NCBI GenBank assembly: GCA_035293805.1 | Contig: DATGMD010000063.1 | Location: 1-64,000 of the forward strand | From: JAJPHF01 sp035293805 | GTDB taxonomy: Bacteria; Chloroflexota; UBA6077; JAJPHF01 | Length of the DNA stretch: 64,000 nucleotides | Direction: 5' to 3' | Shown: positions 41,574 through 51,164 of the stretch, in pieces | Layout: each line of letters begins with the position of its first letter | Numbering within the stretch: position 1 is the stretch's first letter | Notes under the pieces: generated by a model | Told to the model about the DNA's origin: nothing | The model's input: only the letters and a program-made list of their open reading frames with translations | The model's database searches: none | Made by a program: the position numbers and the translations under genes

Positions 41574-41772
41574 CGCTGCCCTCCTCCGCGCGGCATGGCG
41601 CCGCGCCAGGGCCTGAGCATACCACGATCGCCCGCCCCCTGCCGCTGGCCAGGCCGGACCAGTTCGGCCCAGGGACGGGCCGTCCGGGAGCGCGGCCGTC
41701 CCGCCCGGCCCGTGCAGCCCGCGCTGGCGAGGCGGCCGAGACGGCCGCGCGCTCGGGCCGGCGAACGCCAGG

Positions 41773-42666
41773 CTAGGCCGGCGAGGCAGGTTCTACGCTG
41801 GCCGCTCCCATCAGGTGGCGCAGCTTGTCGGGGTTCGCCACCACCCGCACGCCCTGGATGCGCTCCTCCGCGATGTCCAGCAGCAGGACCGCGAAGGGTC
41901 GCCCGTCCAGGTAGCTCACGAGACCCGGCTGGCCGTTGACGTGCGTGAAGCGCGTGTCCAGCCGTGGCGGCGCCTTGCGCACGGCGCCAATCAGCGCCCG
42001 CGCTACCGCCTCGCGGCCGTGGATCGGCTTCAACGCCGCCGCCACCTTGCCGCCGCCGTCCGACCACAGGGTGATGTCGTCGGCCAGCGTCGCCACCAGG
42101 CCCGGCAGGTCGCCGGTGGTGCAGGCCCGCAGGAACTCCCGCGTCAGCCGGTCCTGCTGCGCCGTCGAGGCTGTGAACCGCGGGCGCCGCGCCTGCACGT
42201 AGCCGCGCGCGCGCCGCGCGAGCTGGCGGCAGTTCGCCTCGCTCTTGCCAACGATGCGCGCGATCTCCGCGAAGTCGTAGCCGAAGACGTCGTGCAGCAG
42301 GAACACCGCCCGCTCCACCGGCGTCAGGCTCTCCAGCAGCACCAGGAACGCCATCGACAGCGACTCGTGCAGCGCCGCCGTGTCCGCCACGTCCGGCGCC
42401 TGCGCATCCACCAGCGGCTCCGGCAGCCACGGCCCGACGTACTCCTCGCGCTGCACGCGCGCCGACCGCAGGTGGTCCAGGCAGAGCCGCGTCACGATGG
42501 TCGTCAGATAGGCTTTGGGTGACTCGATCTCGGTGTCGCGCGCGTTCTGCCAGCGCAAGAACGCCTCCTGCACGATGTCCTCCGCGTCCATGACGCTCCC
42601 CAGCATGCGGTACGCGATGCCAAAGAGCAGCGGGCGGTACTCGTTGAATTGCTCCTCGGGCGTCAT
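41773..42666 (-). CDS. ECF41-type RNA polymerase sigma factor with C-terminal SnoaL-like domain
   Basis: A 297-residue ECF sigma factor (SigJ/ECF41 group). Sigma region 2 spans about residues 3-70 (FNEYRPLLFGIAYRMLGSVM, DAEDIVQEAFLRWQ). Region 4 is around 115-165 (LTPVERAVFLLHDVFGYDFA). A SnoaL-like regulatory domain of 120 residues follows and carries both ECF41 hallmarks: WSDGGGK and NPDKLRHL near the end. No anti-sigma gene is adjacent, which fits this group, where the fused domain does the regulating. It follows the FAD oxidoreductase gene by 77 nt in the same direction, a typical ECF41 neighbour. Confidence 0.94.
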   Translation of the reverse strand: MTPEEQFNEYRPLLFGIAYRMLGSVMDAEDIVQEAFLRWQNARDTEIESPKAYLTTIVTRLCLDHLRSARVQREEYVGPWLPEPLVDAQAPDVADTAALHESLSMAFLVLLESLTPVERAVFLLHDVFGYDFAEIARIVGKSEANCRQLARRARGYVQARRPRFTASTAQQDRLTREFLRACTTGDLPGLVATLADDITLWSDGGGKVAAALKPIHGREAVARALIGAVRKAPPRLDTRFTHVNGQPGLVSYLDGRPFAVLLLDIAEERIQGVRVVANPDKLRHLMGAASVEPASPA

Positions 42667-42743
42667 GCTTACTTCATCCCCCTTGCCGCCGGGCAGGGAG
42701 GGCACGGGCAGCGCCGCCAGCCGCCCGCACCTCCCCACCGCGC

Positions 42744-44075
42744 CTATGCTCCGAGCGGCAGCGGCGCCAGAACCGGGCGCTCGACGGAGGACGGCCGCGC
42801 CGCGAGGATGAGCCGCGCCGCGCGGCGGGCGCTGGCGAGGCTGGCATCCGCGAGCATACCCTCGGGACCCACCCAGTCGCCAGCCACGTAGAGGCCCGGT
42901 ACGTCCGGCACCGCCGGCCCCGGTCGTCCCGCCGTGCCGCCCTGCGCCGCCGTCACCAGCGCATTCGAGACGACCACGTGCGGGAGGAACCGCCGCACGA
43001 CGAGCGCGGCCTGCCAGCCCGGCTGCGCGCGGTCGAGCAGGCCCTCCAGCTCGCGCTCGACGGCGCCCGGATCGGCCGCTGGCTCCGACCCCAGGTAGCG
43101 GGCCACATGAATCAGCGCGCCACCGGACGGCGCCAAGTTCCCCCACGCCGAGTGGGTCGAGAGGTACAGCGGGGCGTCCACGCCGAACGCGATGCGCCCG
43201 CGCGGGTTGGGCAGGCGCTGGAGCCCGACGTCGAGCGTGGCCGCCCAGACGGGGACGGCGGTCTCGGCCCAGCGGCGCAGGACCGTCGGCGGGCCGTCCT
43301 GCACCAGCGCGCTGGCCGCCGCCGGGCCGGCGGCGAGCACCACCGCCCCGGCCGCCCAGGTCGCGCCGTCCGCCAGGCGCACGCCGCGCACCGCCGCGTC
43401 GCGGAGCACCGCCGTCACCTTCGCGCGGCCGACGATACTCACGCCCGCCGCCTCGGCCGCGCGGCGCAGGCCGGCGACCAGCGTCTGCCAGCCGCCATCG
43501 AGGTACCGCACGCCGCGCAGCGCCAGCCGGAGCTGCGCCAGCGCCGCGCCCGCGCTCTGGCGCTCCGGATCGTTCGCATAGGTCGCCACGCGCAGGAACA
43601 TCTCCACGATCTCCCGCAGCCGCGGCTCGGGCACCGCCCGGCGCAGCCACGCGCCCAGCGGGACGTCGTCCACTGCCGCCGGGTCCGTGCGGGCGATGCG
43701 AACAATCGTCGGCACGAGGGCGAGCTTCTCGCGCGGGCCCAGCAGCTCACTGCGGAGCAGCGCGAGCGGGCTCGCCGGCAGCGGATAGAGCCGGTCGTCG
43801 CGCACGAGGTAGCCCTCGACGCCGGGCTTGCCGCCGCTGTAGTCGATGCCCAGCTCGCGGTAGACCTTCGCGCCCTGGCCGGCCTCGTAGAGGGCGTGCG
43901 GCCCCAGGTTCAGCCTGAACCCTGCCGCCTCCTGCGTGCGCGCCCGGCCGCCGATCTCGGCGGCCTGCTCGAACAGCGTCACCGCGCGTCCGCCCCGCGC
44001 CAGGTACGTCGCTGTCGTCAGGCCCGCCAGGCCGCCGCCGACCACGATCACGTCCGCGCTGCGTGGCTCATGCAT
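42744..44075 (-). CDS. FAD-dependent amine oxidase/phytoene desaturase-like oxidoreductase
   Basis: The ATG at 44075, with AAGGGAG 8 nt upstream, gives 443 residues. The FAD-binding N terminus reads VIVVGGGLAGLTTATYLARG, followed by VTLFEQAAEIGGRARTQEAA and FRLNLGPHALYEAG. The C-terminal FAD motif is VPGLYVAGDWVGPEGMLADA. The length and motifs fit the flavin amine oxidase, protoporphyrinogen oxidase and phytoene desaturase group; the substrate is not predictable. It is the first gene of an operon with the ECF41 sigma factor and has an ECF41-type promoter upstream. Confidence 0.9.
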   Translation of the reverse strand: MHEPRSADVIVVGGGLAGLTTATYLARGGRAVTLFEQAAEIGGRARTQEAAGFRLNLGPHALYEAGQGAKVYRELGIDYSGGKPGVEGYLVRDDRLYPLPASPLALLRSELLGPREKLALVPTIVRIARTDPAAVDDVPLGAWLRRAVPEPRLREIVEMFLRVATYANDPERQSAGAALAQLRLALRGVRYLDGGWQTLVAGLRRAAEAAGVSIVGRAKVTAVLRDAAVRGVRLADGATWAAGAVVLAAGPAAASALVQDGPPTVLRRWAETAVPVWAATLDVGLQRLPNPRGRIAFGVDAPLYLSTHSAWGNLAPSGGALIHVARYLGSEPAADPGAVERELEGLLDRAQPGWQAALVVRRFLPHVVVSNALVTAAQGGTAGRPGPAVPDVPGLYVAGDWVGPEGMLADASLASARRAARLILAARPSSVERPVLAPLPLGA

Positions 44076-44135
44076 GGTGCTCGCTCCCTTCCGGCGCCGC
44101 TCCCCGCGGCGCCGCCATTCTCGTGTCAACCACGA

Positions 44136-44162
44136 GACGAATCAGCCCCGCCCCGCGTGACA
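44136..44162 (-). promoter_or_regulatory. ECF41-type promoter upstream of the FAD oxidoreductase-sigma operon
   Basis: On the minus strand TGTCACG at 44162-44156 is followed after exactly 16 nt by CGTC at 44139-44136, matching the TGTCACA-N16-CGTC promoter described for ECF41 sigma factors. It lies 60 nt upstream of the operon's first start codon, so the sigma factor probably activates its own operon. Confidence 0.7.
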
Positions 44163-44203
44163 CGGCGTGAACCGTCACTGCGCGGACTGGTCCGTCGGCG
44201 CAT

Positions 44204-44471
44204 GAGTTTAGCCGAGGAACGGTCAAACGATGCCCCTTTACCGGATGGTTAACTGCTAGGCCGGGCGCGGGATTCAGCGTGCTCCTCGGGCGCGGAAGGT
44301 CGCATCGTTTACCCCGTACGATACTCCCTGGCTGTCCTGCCGCGGGCCGGGCCGGCGGGGCGGGTGCCCCGGGCATGGGCGCGGGCGGCAGGCGCGGGGG
44401 AGGCGTGTACGGCGTAAGATACGCGACCACGTCGCGCCAAGGGCGGGCGCTCTCCGGCGCGCCTCGCGGCC
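44204..44471 (-). repeat. 260-bp repeat, copy B (inverted relative to copy A at 35661-35926)
   Basis: Read on the minus strand it repeats copy A from GGCCGCGAGGCGCGCCGGAG to the CCGTTCCTCGG end, with substitutions and short indels in the central G/C-rich part. The internal GCATCGTTT/AAACGATGC pair is conserved. It begins about 40 bp beyond the ECF41-type promoter. Confidence 0.85.
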
Positions 44472-44486
44472 GGATACTGGGGGACG

Positions 44487-44572
44487 CCCTCACCCCCGCC
44501 CTCTCCCAGGGGGAGAGGGAGGAAGACGCGCCCTCACCCCCGCCCTCACCCAGAGGGAGAGGGGGTCGGGGT
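44487..44572. repeat. Two units of the CCCTCACCCC / GGGAGAGGG dispersed repeat
   Basis: The first unit has CCCTCACCCCCGCCCTCTCC near 44488; the second begins near 44531 and ends in GAGGGAGAGGGGGTCGGGGT. They adjoin copy B of the 260-bp repeat, as another unit adjoins copy A near 35.55 kb. Confidence 0.75.
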
Positions 44573-44637
44573 GCGCCCGCGCTGGTGTCGGTAGGACACC
44601 GAGCCGGGCGGCGCCCGGGCAGAGCGCAGGAAGCAGT

Positions 44638-44755
44638 GCCCCTGCAAGAGAACGCATTGGCAGGGGGGGCGATCGTCCGGAGGAGAGGGCGGCATGAAGA
44701 AGGACCAGCAGCGCCCCTGCAAGAGAACGCATTGGCAGGGGGGGCGATCGTCCGG
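44638..44755. repeat. Pair of 43-bp direct repeats with internal hairpin
   Basis: Two identical 43-bp units (44638-44680 and 44713-44755, period 75 bp) start with GCCCCTGCAAGAGAACGCAT and end with GGCGATCGTCCGG. In each, CCCCTGC and GCAGGGG pair around a 14-nt loop AAGAGAACGCATTG. They lie 165-280 bp upstream of the nucleoside-transport operon. Confidence 0.85.
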
Positions 44756-44919
44756 GGAGGCGAGGATAGCGCCCGGAGCGTTGGTGGCGAGGTGACGAAC
44801 GGCGGCCACGTGCGGGGGGCCACTGGGCTTGGCCTGCCAGTGCGCGCGGGCTGGGGGTGCGGTAGAATGGGCTGCTTCGAACGGGCGCCGCGGCCGGCGG
44901 CTGGCGAAGGGTAGGGCGG

Positions 44920-46050
44920 ATGCGGACGCAGGGCGGGACGCGGAGCACGAACGGTAGAAATCCCGGGCGCGCGGCGAGCCGGACGGCGCACGCCGGGCAT
45001 CGCGCCTGGTGCGCCCTGGCGCTCGCGCTGGTCGGCGTGCTCGCGCTCGCGGCGTGCGGCGGCACGCATGGGGCGGCGCAGGGCACGCCGGGCTTTCGCG
45101 TCGGCCTGGTGACCGACGTGGGCAAGATCGACGACCGCTCGTTCAACCAGTCGGTCTGGGAGGGCGTGCAGCAGGCGCAGGGCGAGGTGCCCGGCATCAC
45201 CGAGGCCAAGTACGTCGAGACGACCGACCCGAAGGACTACGAGAAGAACATCCAGCAGTTCACCGACGCCAACTACGACGTCGTCGTGACGGTGGGCTTC
45301 GCGCTGGCCGACCCCACCTACGAGGCGGCGAAGCGCCACCCCAATATCCGCTTCATCGGCGTCGAGCAGGTGCTGGCGCGCGACGACCAGCACCCCGATT
45401 GGCCGCTCCCGAACCTCGTCGGCATCACCTTCGAGGACGACAAGGCCGGCTTCCTGGCCGGCGCGCTTGCCGCGCTCACCACCCGCTCCGGCACCGTGGG
45501 CGCCGTGCTGGCGACCGACACGGTGCCGCCCGTGTACCGCTTCGGCGAGGGCTTCCGGGCGGGCGTGCGCTACGCGAACCCGTCCGCCCAGCTCGTCGTC
45601 GCCTACCACAACGACGTGGGGCTCGACCGCACGTTCACCGATCCCGAGTGGGGCAAGACCACTGCCAACGCCGAGATCGACCGCGGCGCCGACGTGCTGT
45701 TCGGCGCCGGCGGCAAGACCGGCAACGGGGCGCTGATCGGCATCGTCGAGCGCGGCAAGTGGGCGATCGGCGTGGACACCGACCAGTACTACACGATGCC
45801 CGAGGCCCAGAAGGGCCTACTCTCCAGCGCGATGAAGCTGCTCCAGCCGGCTGTCGTCCAGCTCGTCCGCGCCGCCAAAGAGGGCACCTTCCCGGCCGGC
45901 ACCTTCACGGGCGAGGTGGCGCTCGCGCCGTTCCACGACCTGGACAGCCAGGTGTCGGCCGACGTGAAGGGGCGGCTCGCCGAGATCCAGCGCGGGCTGA
46001 CCGATGGGTCGATCAAGACCGCCGTGGCGGCGGTGAAGCCGGCGAGCTGA
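44920..46050 (+). CDS. BMP-family nucleoside-binding lipoprotein
   Basis: This 376-residue protein is the binding component of a BMP-type (PnrA/BmpA-like) purine nucleoside importer. An Arg-rich N terminus leads to the lipoprotein signal WCALALALVGVLALAACGG. The mature protein begins FRVGLVTDVGKIDDRSFNQS and shows ANYDVVVTVGFALADPTYEA, KAGFLAGALAALTTRSGTVG and KWAIGVDTDQYYTMPEAQK, the last being a family hallmark. It is the first gene of a complete ABC operon: two permeases and a double-domain ATPase follow with little or no spacing. Confidence 0.93.
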   Translation: MRTQGGTRSTNGRNPGRAASRTAHAGHRAWCALALALVGVLALAACGGTHGAAQGTPGFRVGLVTDVGKIDDRSFNQSVWEGVQQAQGEVPGITEAKYVETTDPKDYEKNIQQFTDANYDVVVTVGFALADPTYEAAKRHPNIRFIGVEQVLARDDQHPDWPLPNLVGITFEDDKAGFLAGALAALTTRSGTVGAVLATDTVPPVYRFGEGFRAGVRYANPSAQLVVAYHNDVGLDRTFTDPEWGKTTANAEIDRGADVLFGAGGKTGNGALIGIVERGKWAIGVDTDQYYTMPEAQKGLLSSAMKLLQPAVVQLVRAAKEGTFPAGTFTGEVALAPFHDLDSQVSADVKGRLAEIQRGLTDGSIKTAVAAVKPAS

Positions 46051-46054
46051 GCGC

Positions 46055-47211
<1,157 letters not shown>

Positions 47212-47212
<1 letters not shown>

Positions 47213-48258
47213 TGACGCCCCGGCGCCTCTGGCTGATGCTCGTCGCCGTCGCGCTGATCGTCGCCGCCGCGGTGGCGCTCGGCCGCGAGCAGATGGCGGC
47301 GCCGGCCATCGTCGCCAGCATGCTCCGCACGACGCTGCAAGTCGCCACGCCGCTGACCCTCGGCGCGCTGGCCGGGGTGTACTGCGAGCGCGCGGGCGTC
47401 GTCAACATCGGCATCGAGGGGATGATGCTGCTCGCGGCGTTCGGCGGCTTCGTGGCCGCGCTGGCCGCCCACGCCGCGCTTGGCGACGCCGCCGTGGGGC
47501 AGAGCCTGGCGGTCGGCGTGCTGGCCGCCGTGCTCTGCGGCGGGCTGGCGGGCGCCTTCCTCGCGCTGCTGTGCGTCACCTACCGCGTGGATCAGATCAT
47601 CAGCGGCACCGTCCTGAACGTGCTCGCCATCGGCCTGACGGGCTACCTCAGTCGCCAGTTGTTCTTTCAGACGGGGATGCCCCACGCACCCGGCGTGCTG
47701 CCCACGCTGCGGCTGCCGGGACTCGCCGACCTGCCGCTGGTGGGCGCGGTGTTCGAGCAGCAGCCGATCGCCCTGGCCGCGCTCGCCCTGGTCGTCCTCA
47801 CCCACGGCGTGCTGTTCCATACGGTGTGGGGGCTGCGGACGCGGGCGGTCGGTGAGCACCCGCGGGCCGCCGACACGGCCGGCATCGACGTGGCGCGCGT
47901 CCGCTGGGTGAACGTGATCGTGGGCGGGCTGGTCGCGGGCCTGGCCGGCGCCTACTTCACGCTGGAGTCGGTGCCCAGCTTCGAGCCGCTGATGACGAAC
48001 GGCCGCGGCTTCATCGCGCTGGCGGCGATGATCTTCGGCGGCTGGACGCCGCTCGGCGCCTGGGCGGCGTCGCTGATGTTCGGCGCGGCGCAAGCGCTCC
48101 AGATCAACGCTCAGAGCTTCGGGCTCGCCGTGCCCTCGCAGCTCGTCGGCATGCTGCCCTACCTGCTGACGATGCTGGCCCTGGCGGGCCTGGCCGGGCG
48201 CAGCCGCCCGCCCGCCGCCGACGGCCAGCCCTACGATCCGCACGAGGCCGACACGTGA
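47212..48258 (+). CDS. Nucleoside-type ABC transporter permease (YufQ-like)
   Basis: A GTG start at 47212 shares one base with the stop codon of the previous permease and gives 348 residues. Landmarks are LTLGALAGVYCERAGVVNIG followed by IEGMMLLAAFGGF, then DQIISGTVLNVLAIGLTGYL and RTRAVGEHPRAADTAGIDVA. It is the second permease of the importer and overlaps the ATPase gene by 4 nt. Confidence 0.93.
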
Positions 48259-49832
48259 CCGAGCAGTCGCCCGCGCCCGCGGACGCCGCCCCGCCCGAAC
48301 CGGCAGATGCCGCCGCGCCGCTCCTGGAGGCGCGGGGTATCGTGAAGCGCTTCCGGGCGGTCGTCGCCAACGACGCCGTGGACTTCACGCTCCGCGCCGG
48401 GGAAGTGCACGCGCTGGTTGGCGAGAACGGCGCCGGCAAGACCACCCTGATGAACGTCTGCTACGGACTAGAGCGCCCGGACGCAGGCGTGGTCTACGTG
48501 CGCGGCCGCCCCGTGGCGCTGCGCCGGCCGGCCGACGCCCTGCGCCTCGGCATCGGTATGGTCCACCAGCACTTCATGCTGGTGCCGGTGTTCACGGTGC
48601 TGGAGAACGTCGTGCTGGGCGTCGAGCCCCACGGCCCCGCCGGCGCGCTTGACCGCCGCGCGGCGCGGGCGCGGCTGCGCGCGCTCGGCGAGCGCCACGC
48701 GCTGCCCGTCGATCCCGACGCGCGGGTCGAAGACCTCGCGGTCGGCCAGCAGCAGCGCGTCGAGATCCTGAAGGCGCTCTACCGCGACGCGCGCACCCTG
48801 ATCCTCGACGAGCCGACGGCGGTGCTCACGCCGCGCGAGGTGGACGACCTGTTCGCCGTGCTGCGCGGCCTGGCGGCCAGCGGGGCCGGCATCGTCTTCA
48901 TCACGCACAAGCTGTCGGAGGCGCTGGCGGTGGCCGACCGCATCACCGTGCTGCGCCGCGGCCGCGTCGTGGCGACCGTGCGGCCGGGCGACACCGACGC
49001 GGCGGGGCTCGCGGCGCTGATGGTCGGGCGCGCGGTGGCGCTGGCGCCCACGAAGCCGCCGGCCGACCCCGGCCCGCCGGTGCTGCAGGTCGAGAGCCTG
49101 TCCGTTCGCGACGCGCGCGGGCTACTCGCCGTGGACGGCGTGTCGTTCGCCGTGCGCGCTGGGGAGGTGCTAGGCATCGCCGGCGTGCAGGGCAACGGCC
49201 AGACGGAGCTGGTCGAGGCGCTGGCGGGCCTGCGGCCCCTCGTGGGCGGCACGATCGCCTGGCCGGGCGTGGCCGCGTCTCGCCCGACGCCGCGCGCCAT
49301 CCGCGCCGGCGGCACCGCCTACGTCCCCGAGGACCGCCAGCGCGACGGACTGGTGCTCTCGTTCTCGGTGGCCGACAACCTGGTGCTCTGCGCCTACGAC
49401 GCGGCGCCGTTCGCCCGCTGGGGCCAGCGCGACGCGGCGGCCATTGCGGCCCACGCCCGCGCGCTGATAGCGGCATTTGACGTCCGGGCGCCTAGCCCCG
49501 CGACCCCCGTGGCGCGGCTGTCGGGCGGGAATCAGCAGAAGGTGATTCTGGCGCGGGAGCTATCGGGCCGGGTGCGCCTGGTGCTCGCCAACCAGCCGAC
49601 GCGCGGGCTGGACGTCGGGTCGGTCGAGGGCGTCCACCAGCGCCTGCTCGCGCTGCGGGCCGCTGGCGCCGCCGTCCTGCTCGTCTCCACCGACCTGGAC
49701 GAGCTACGCGCGCTCGCCGACCGCATCGCGGTCCTCTACCGCGGCCGCCTCGTCGCCACCCTCCCCGCCGCCACCGCCGCGCCCGAACACCTCGGCCTGC
49801 TCATGGCGGGGCACGTCCCCTCGCCCACGTAG
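48255..49832 (+). CDS. Nucleoside-type ABC transporter ATP-binding protein (YufO-like, two ATPase domains)
   Basis: A 525-residue protein with two fused ABC domains, starting at a GTG overlapping the permease stop (GTGA). The first domain has Walker A GENGAGKTTLMNVCYG, VGQQQRVEILKALYRDAR and LILDEPTAVLT. The second has GVQGNGQTELVEALAG, LSGGNQQKVILARELSG and VLANQPTRGLDVGSVEGVHQ; its Walker B aspartate-glutamate pair is replaced by NQ, as is common in this family. It energises the two permeases above and completes the operon. Confidence 0.94.
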   Translation: MTEQSPAPADAAPPEPADAAAPLLEARGIVKRFRAVVANDAVDFTLRAGEVHALVGENGAGKTTLMNVCYGLERPDAGVVYVRGRPVALRRPADALRLGIGMVHQHFMLVPVFTVLENVVLGVEPHGPAGALDRRAARARLRALGERHALPVDPDARVEDLAVGQQQRVEILKALYRDARTLILDEPTAVLTPREVDDLFAVLRGLAASGAGIVFITHKLSEALAVADRITVLRRGRVVATVRPGDTDAAGLAALMVGRAVALAPTKPPADPGPPVLQVESLSVRDARGLLAVDGVSFAVRAGEVLGIAGVQGNGQTELVEALAGLRPLVGGTIAWPGVAASRPTPRAIRAGGTAYVPEDRQRDGLVLSFSVADNLVLCAYDAAPFARWGQRDAAAIAAHARALIAAFDVRAPSPATPVARLSGGNQQKVILARELSGRVRLVLANQPTRGLDVGSVEGVHQRLLALRAAGAAVLLVSTDLDELRALADRIAVLYRGRLVATLPAATAAPEHLGLLMAGHVPSPT

Positions 49833-49857
49833 CAGCGCAACGCCCAGGACGTTGTAG

Positions 49858-49878
49858 GGCCGGGGCTCGGCCCCTGCC
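49858..49878. terminator. CTCGG-loop hairpin between convergent genes
   Basis: GGCCGGGG-CTCGG-CCCCTGCC forms an 8-bp stem with one mismatch, between the ATPase stop (49832) and the stop of the convergent binding-protein gene. It is a member of the GTAGGGC...CTCGT hairpin family. Confidence 0.55.
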
Positions 49879-49923
49879 GCCCGGCCGTCAGGCTGACTCA
49901 ACCATTCGGAAAGCCGCTGGAGA

Positions 49924-50976
49924 TTACTGCCGCGGCAGGTACGACATGTCGATGAAGTGGTCGATGTCGACGGTGCCTTGCATCAGGTCCGCGCGGCGGA
50001 AGAAGTCGAGCTGGTCCTTCATGCTATCCACGTTCACCGTGCCGTCGCGCGACATGTCCGTCCAGATCGTGTCCTTCAGCACGCTCACGTCCAGCTTGGT
50101 GTACTTCGAGACGACCTCCATCACCTCGGGTGTCTGCTGGCGCCCCAGCTCGGCGCCCTGCAGCAGCGCCGCCAGGAAGCGCTCGACCACCGGGCGGTCG
50201 GCCGCGAGCTGGCTGGAGATCAGGACGACCGACACCTCCATGTCGGGCACGATCTCGTCGAAGGTCAGCACCAGGTGGGCATCGCCCGCCTTGATCGTGT
50301 TCGCCACCCACGGCTCGGCGGCGCAGGCGGCGTCGATCTCCTGCTTCGCCATCGCGCCGGGGATCGTCTGGAACGGCATGTTGACGACTTCCACGTCGCT
50401 CACCGTCATCCCGGCCGACTCCAGCATCTTGCCCACCATGTAGTGGCAGGGCGCGCCCGGATTGTTGAAGCCAACGCGCTTGCCGCGGTTGGCCTGGATG
50501 TTGGGCAGGTCCACGCCGTTGCGGCCGACGTAGGCGCCGAAGCCGTGGCCGCGCGACATGCGGCTGAAGTCGGAGACGATCTTCGCGTCGACCCCGCGGG
50601 CCAGCGCGTTGAACAGGCTGGCGCTGATCCCCCCGATGGCGACGTCCAGCTCGCCCGTGGAGAGCGGCGCGATCATCTCCGACCCGCCGGTCATCGGCAG
50701 CAGGTTCAGGTCCAGCCCGGCGTCGCGCATGTACCCTTTCTCGATCGCCATTGCCAGCGGGGCGATCGTCACGTTCTGGCTGACGCCCACACGCAGCGTG
50801 CGCGGCTGGGCCGCGGGCGCCGCGCTCGCGGTCGGCTGCGCCGGCGCCGCGGCCGTCGGCGCGCTCGCCGCCGGGGCCGGCGCCGCCGGCGCGACCGCTC
50901 GCGGCGTGCAGCCGAGCAGCAGGGCGACCGTCACGACGCCGCCCAGGATCGATGGAGTGCGCGACCAGGTTCCCAC
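49924..50976 (-). CDS. NitT/TauT-type ABC transporter substrate-binding lipoprotein
   Basis: The GTG at 50976 has GGAGGAG 7 nt upstream and gives 350 residues with the signal SILGGVVTVALLLGCTP (lipobox LLLGC); sequence further upstream in frame is not protein-like. The mature domain opens after an Ala/Pro linker with LRVGVSQNVTIAPLAMAIEK, then MRDAGLDLNLLPMTGGSEMI and KRVGFNNPGAPCHYMVGKML. It ends DIDHFIDMSYLPRQ. No transporter partner is adjacent; the upstream neighbour is a Gfo/Idh/MocA oxidoreductase on the same strand. Confidence 0.9.
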   Translation of the reverse strand: MGTWSRTPSILGGVVTVALLLGCTPRAVAPAAPAPAASAPTAAAPAQPTASAAPAAQPRTLRVGVSQNVTIAPLAMAIEKGYMRDAGLDLNLLPMTGGSEMIAPLSTGELDVAIGGISASLFNALARGVDAKIVSDFSRMSRGHGFGAYVGRNGVDLPNIQANRGKRVGFNNPGAPCHYMVGKMLESAGMTVSDVEVVNMPFQTIPGAMAKQEIDAACAAEPWVANTIKAGDAHLVLTFDEIVPDMEVSVVLISSQLAADRPVVERFLAALLQGAELGRQQTPEVMEVVSKYTKLDVSVLKDTIWTDMSRDGTVNVDSMKDQLDFFRRADLMQGTVDIDHFIDMSYLPRQ

Positions 50977-51164
50977 GAGCAGTCTCCTCCGTGTGCCAAG
51001 CGTTGCCCATATCTGGCGAGGCGCAGTAATCAGCGTCCGGCCGCGGCCGTGTACGGACCCTGGCGGGCAGAGCAAGCAGTGCCAGGACACCGGGCCGGGT
51101 GGCGACCGGGCGGGGCCCTGCTTGCCGCGCCCTGGGCAGCGCGCTCGAAGCCGGCAATTCAGGA

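Noticed and set aside
42667..43650. In-frame upstream extension of the ECF41 sigma factor gene
   Set aside because: Arg/Gly-rich sequence antisense-like to the FAD oxidoreductase frame; sigma region 2 begins directly at the ATG at 42666.
44638..44755. The direct repeats as a CRISPR array
   Set aside because: Only two repeats with one 32-bp gap, no cas genes nearby, and the repeat is G-rich with an internal hairpin unlike array repeats.
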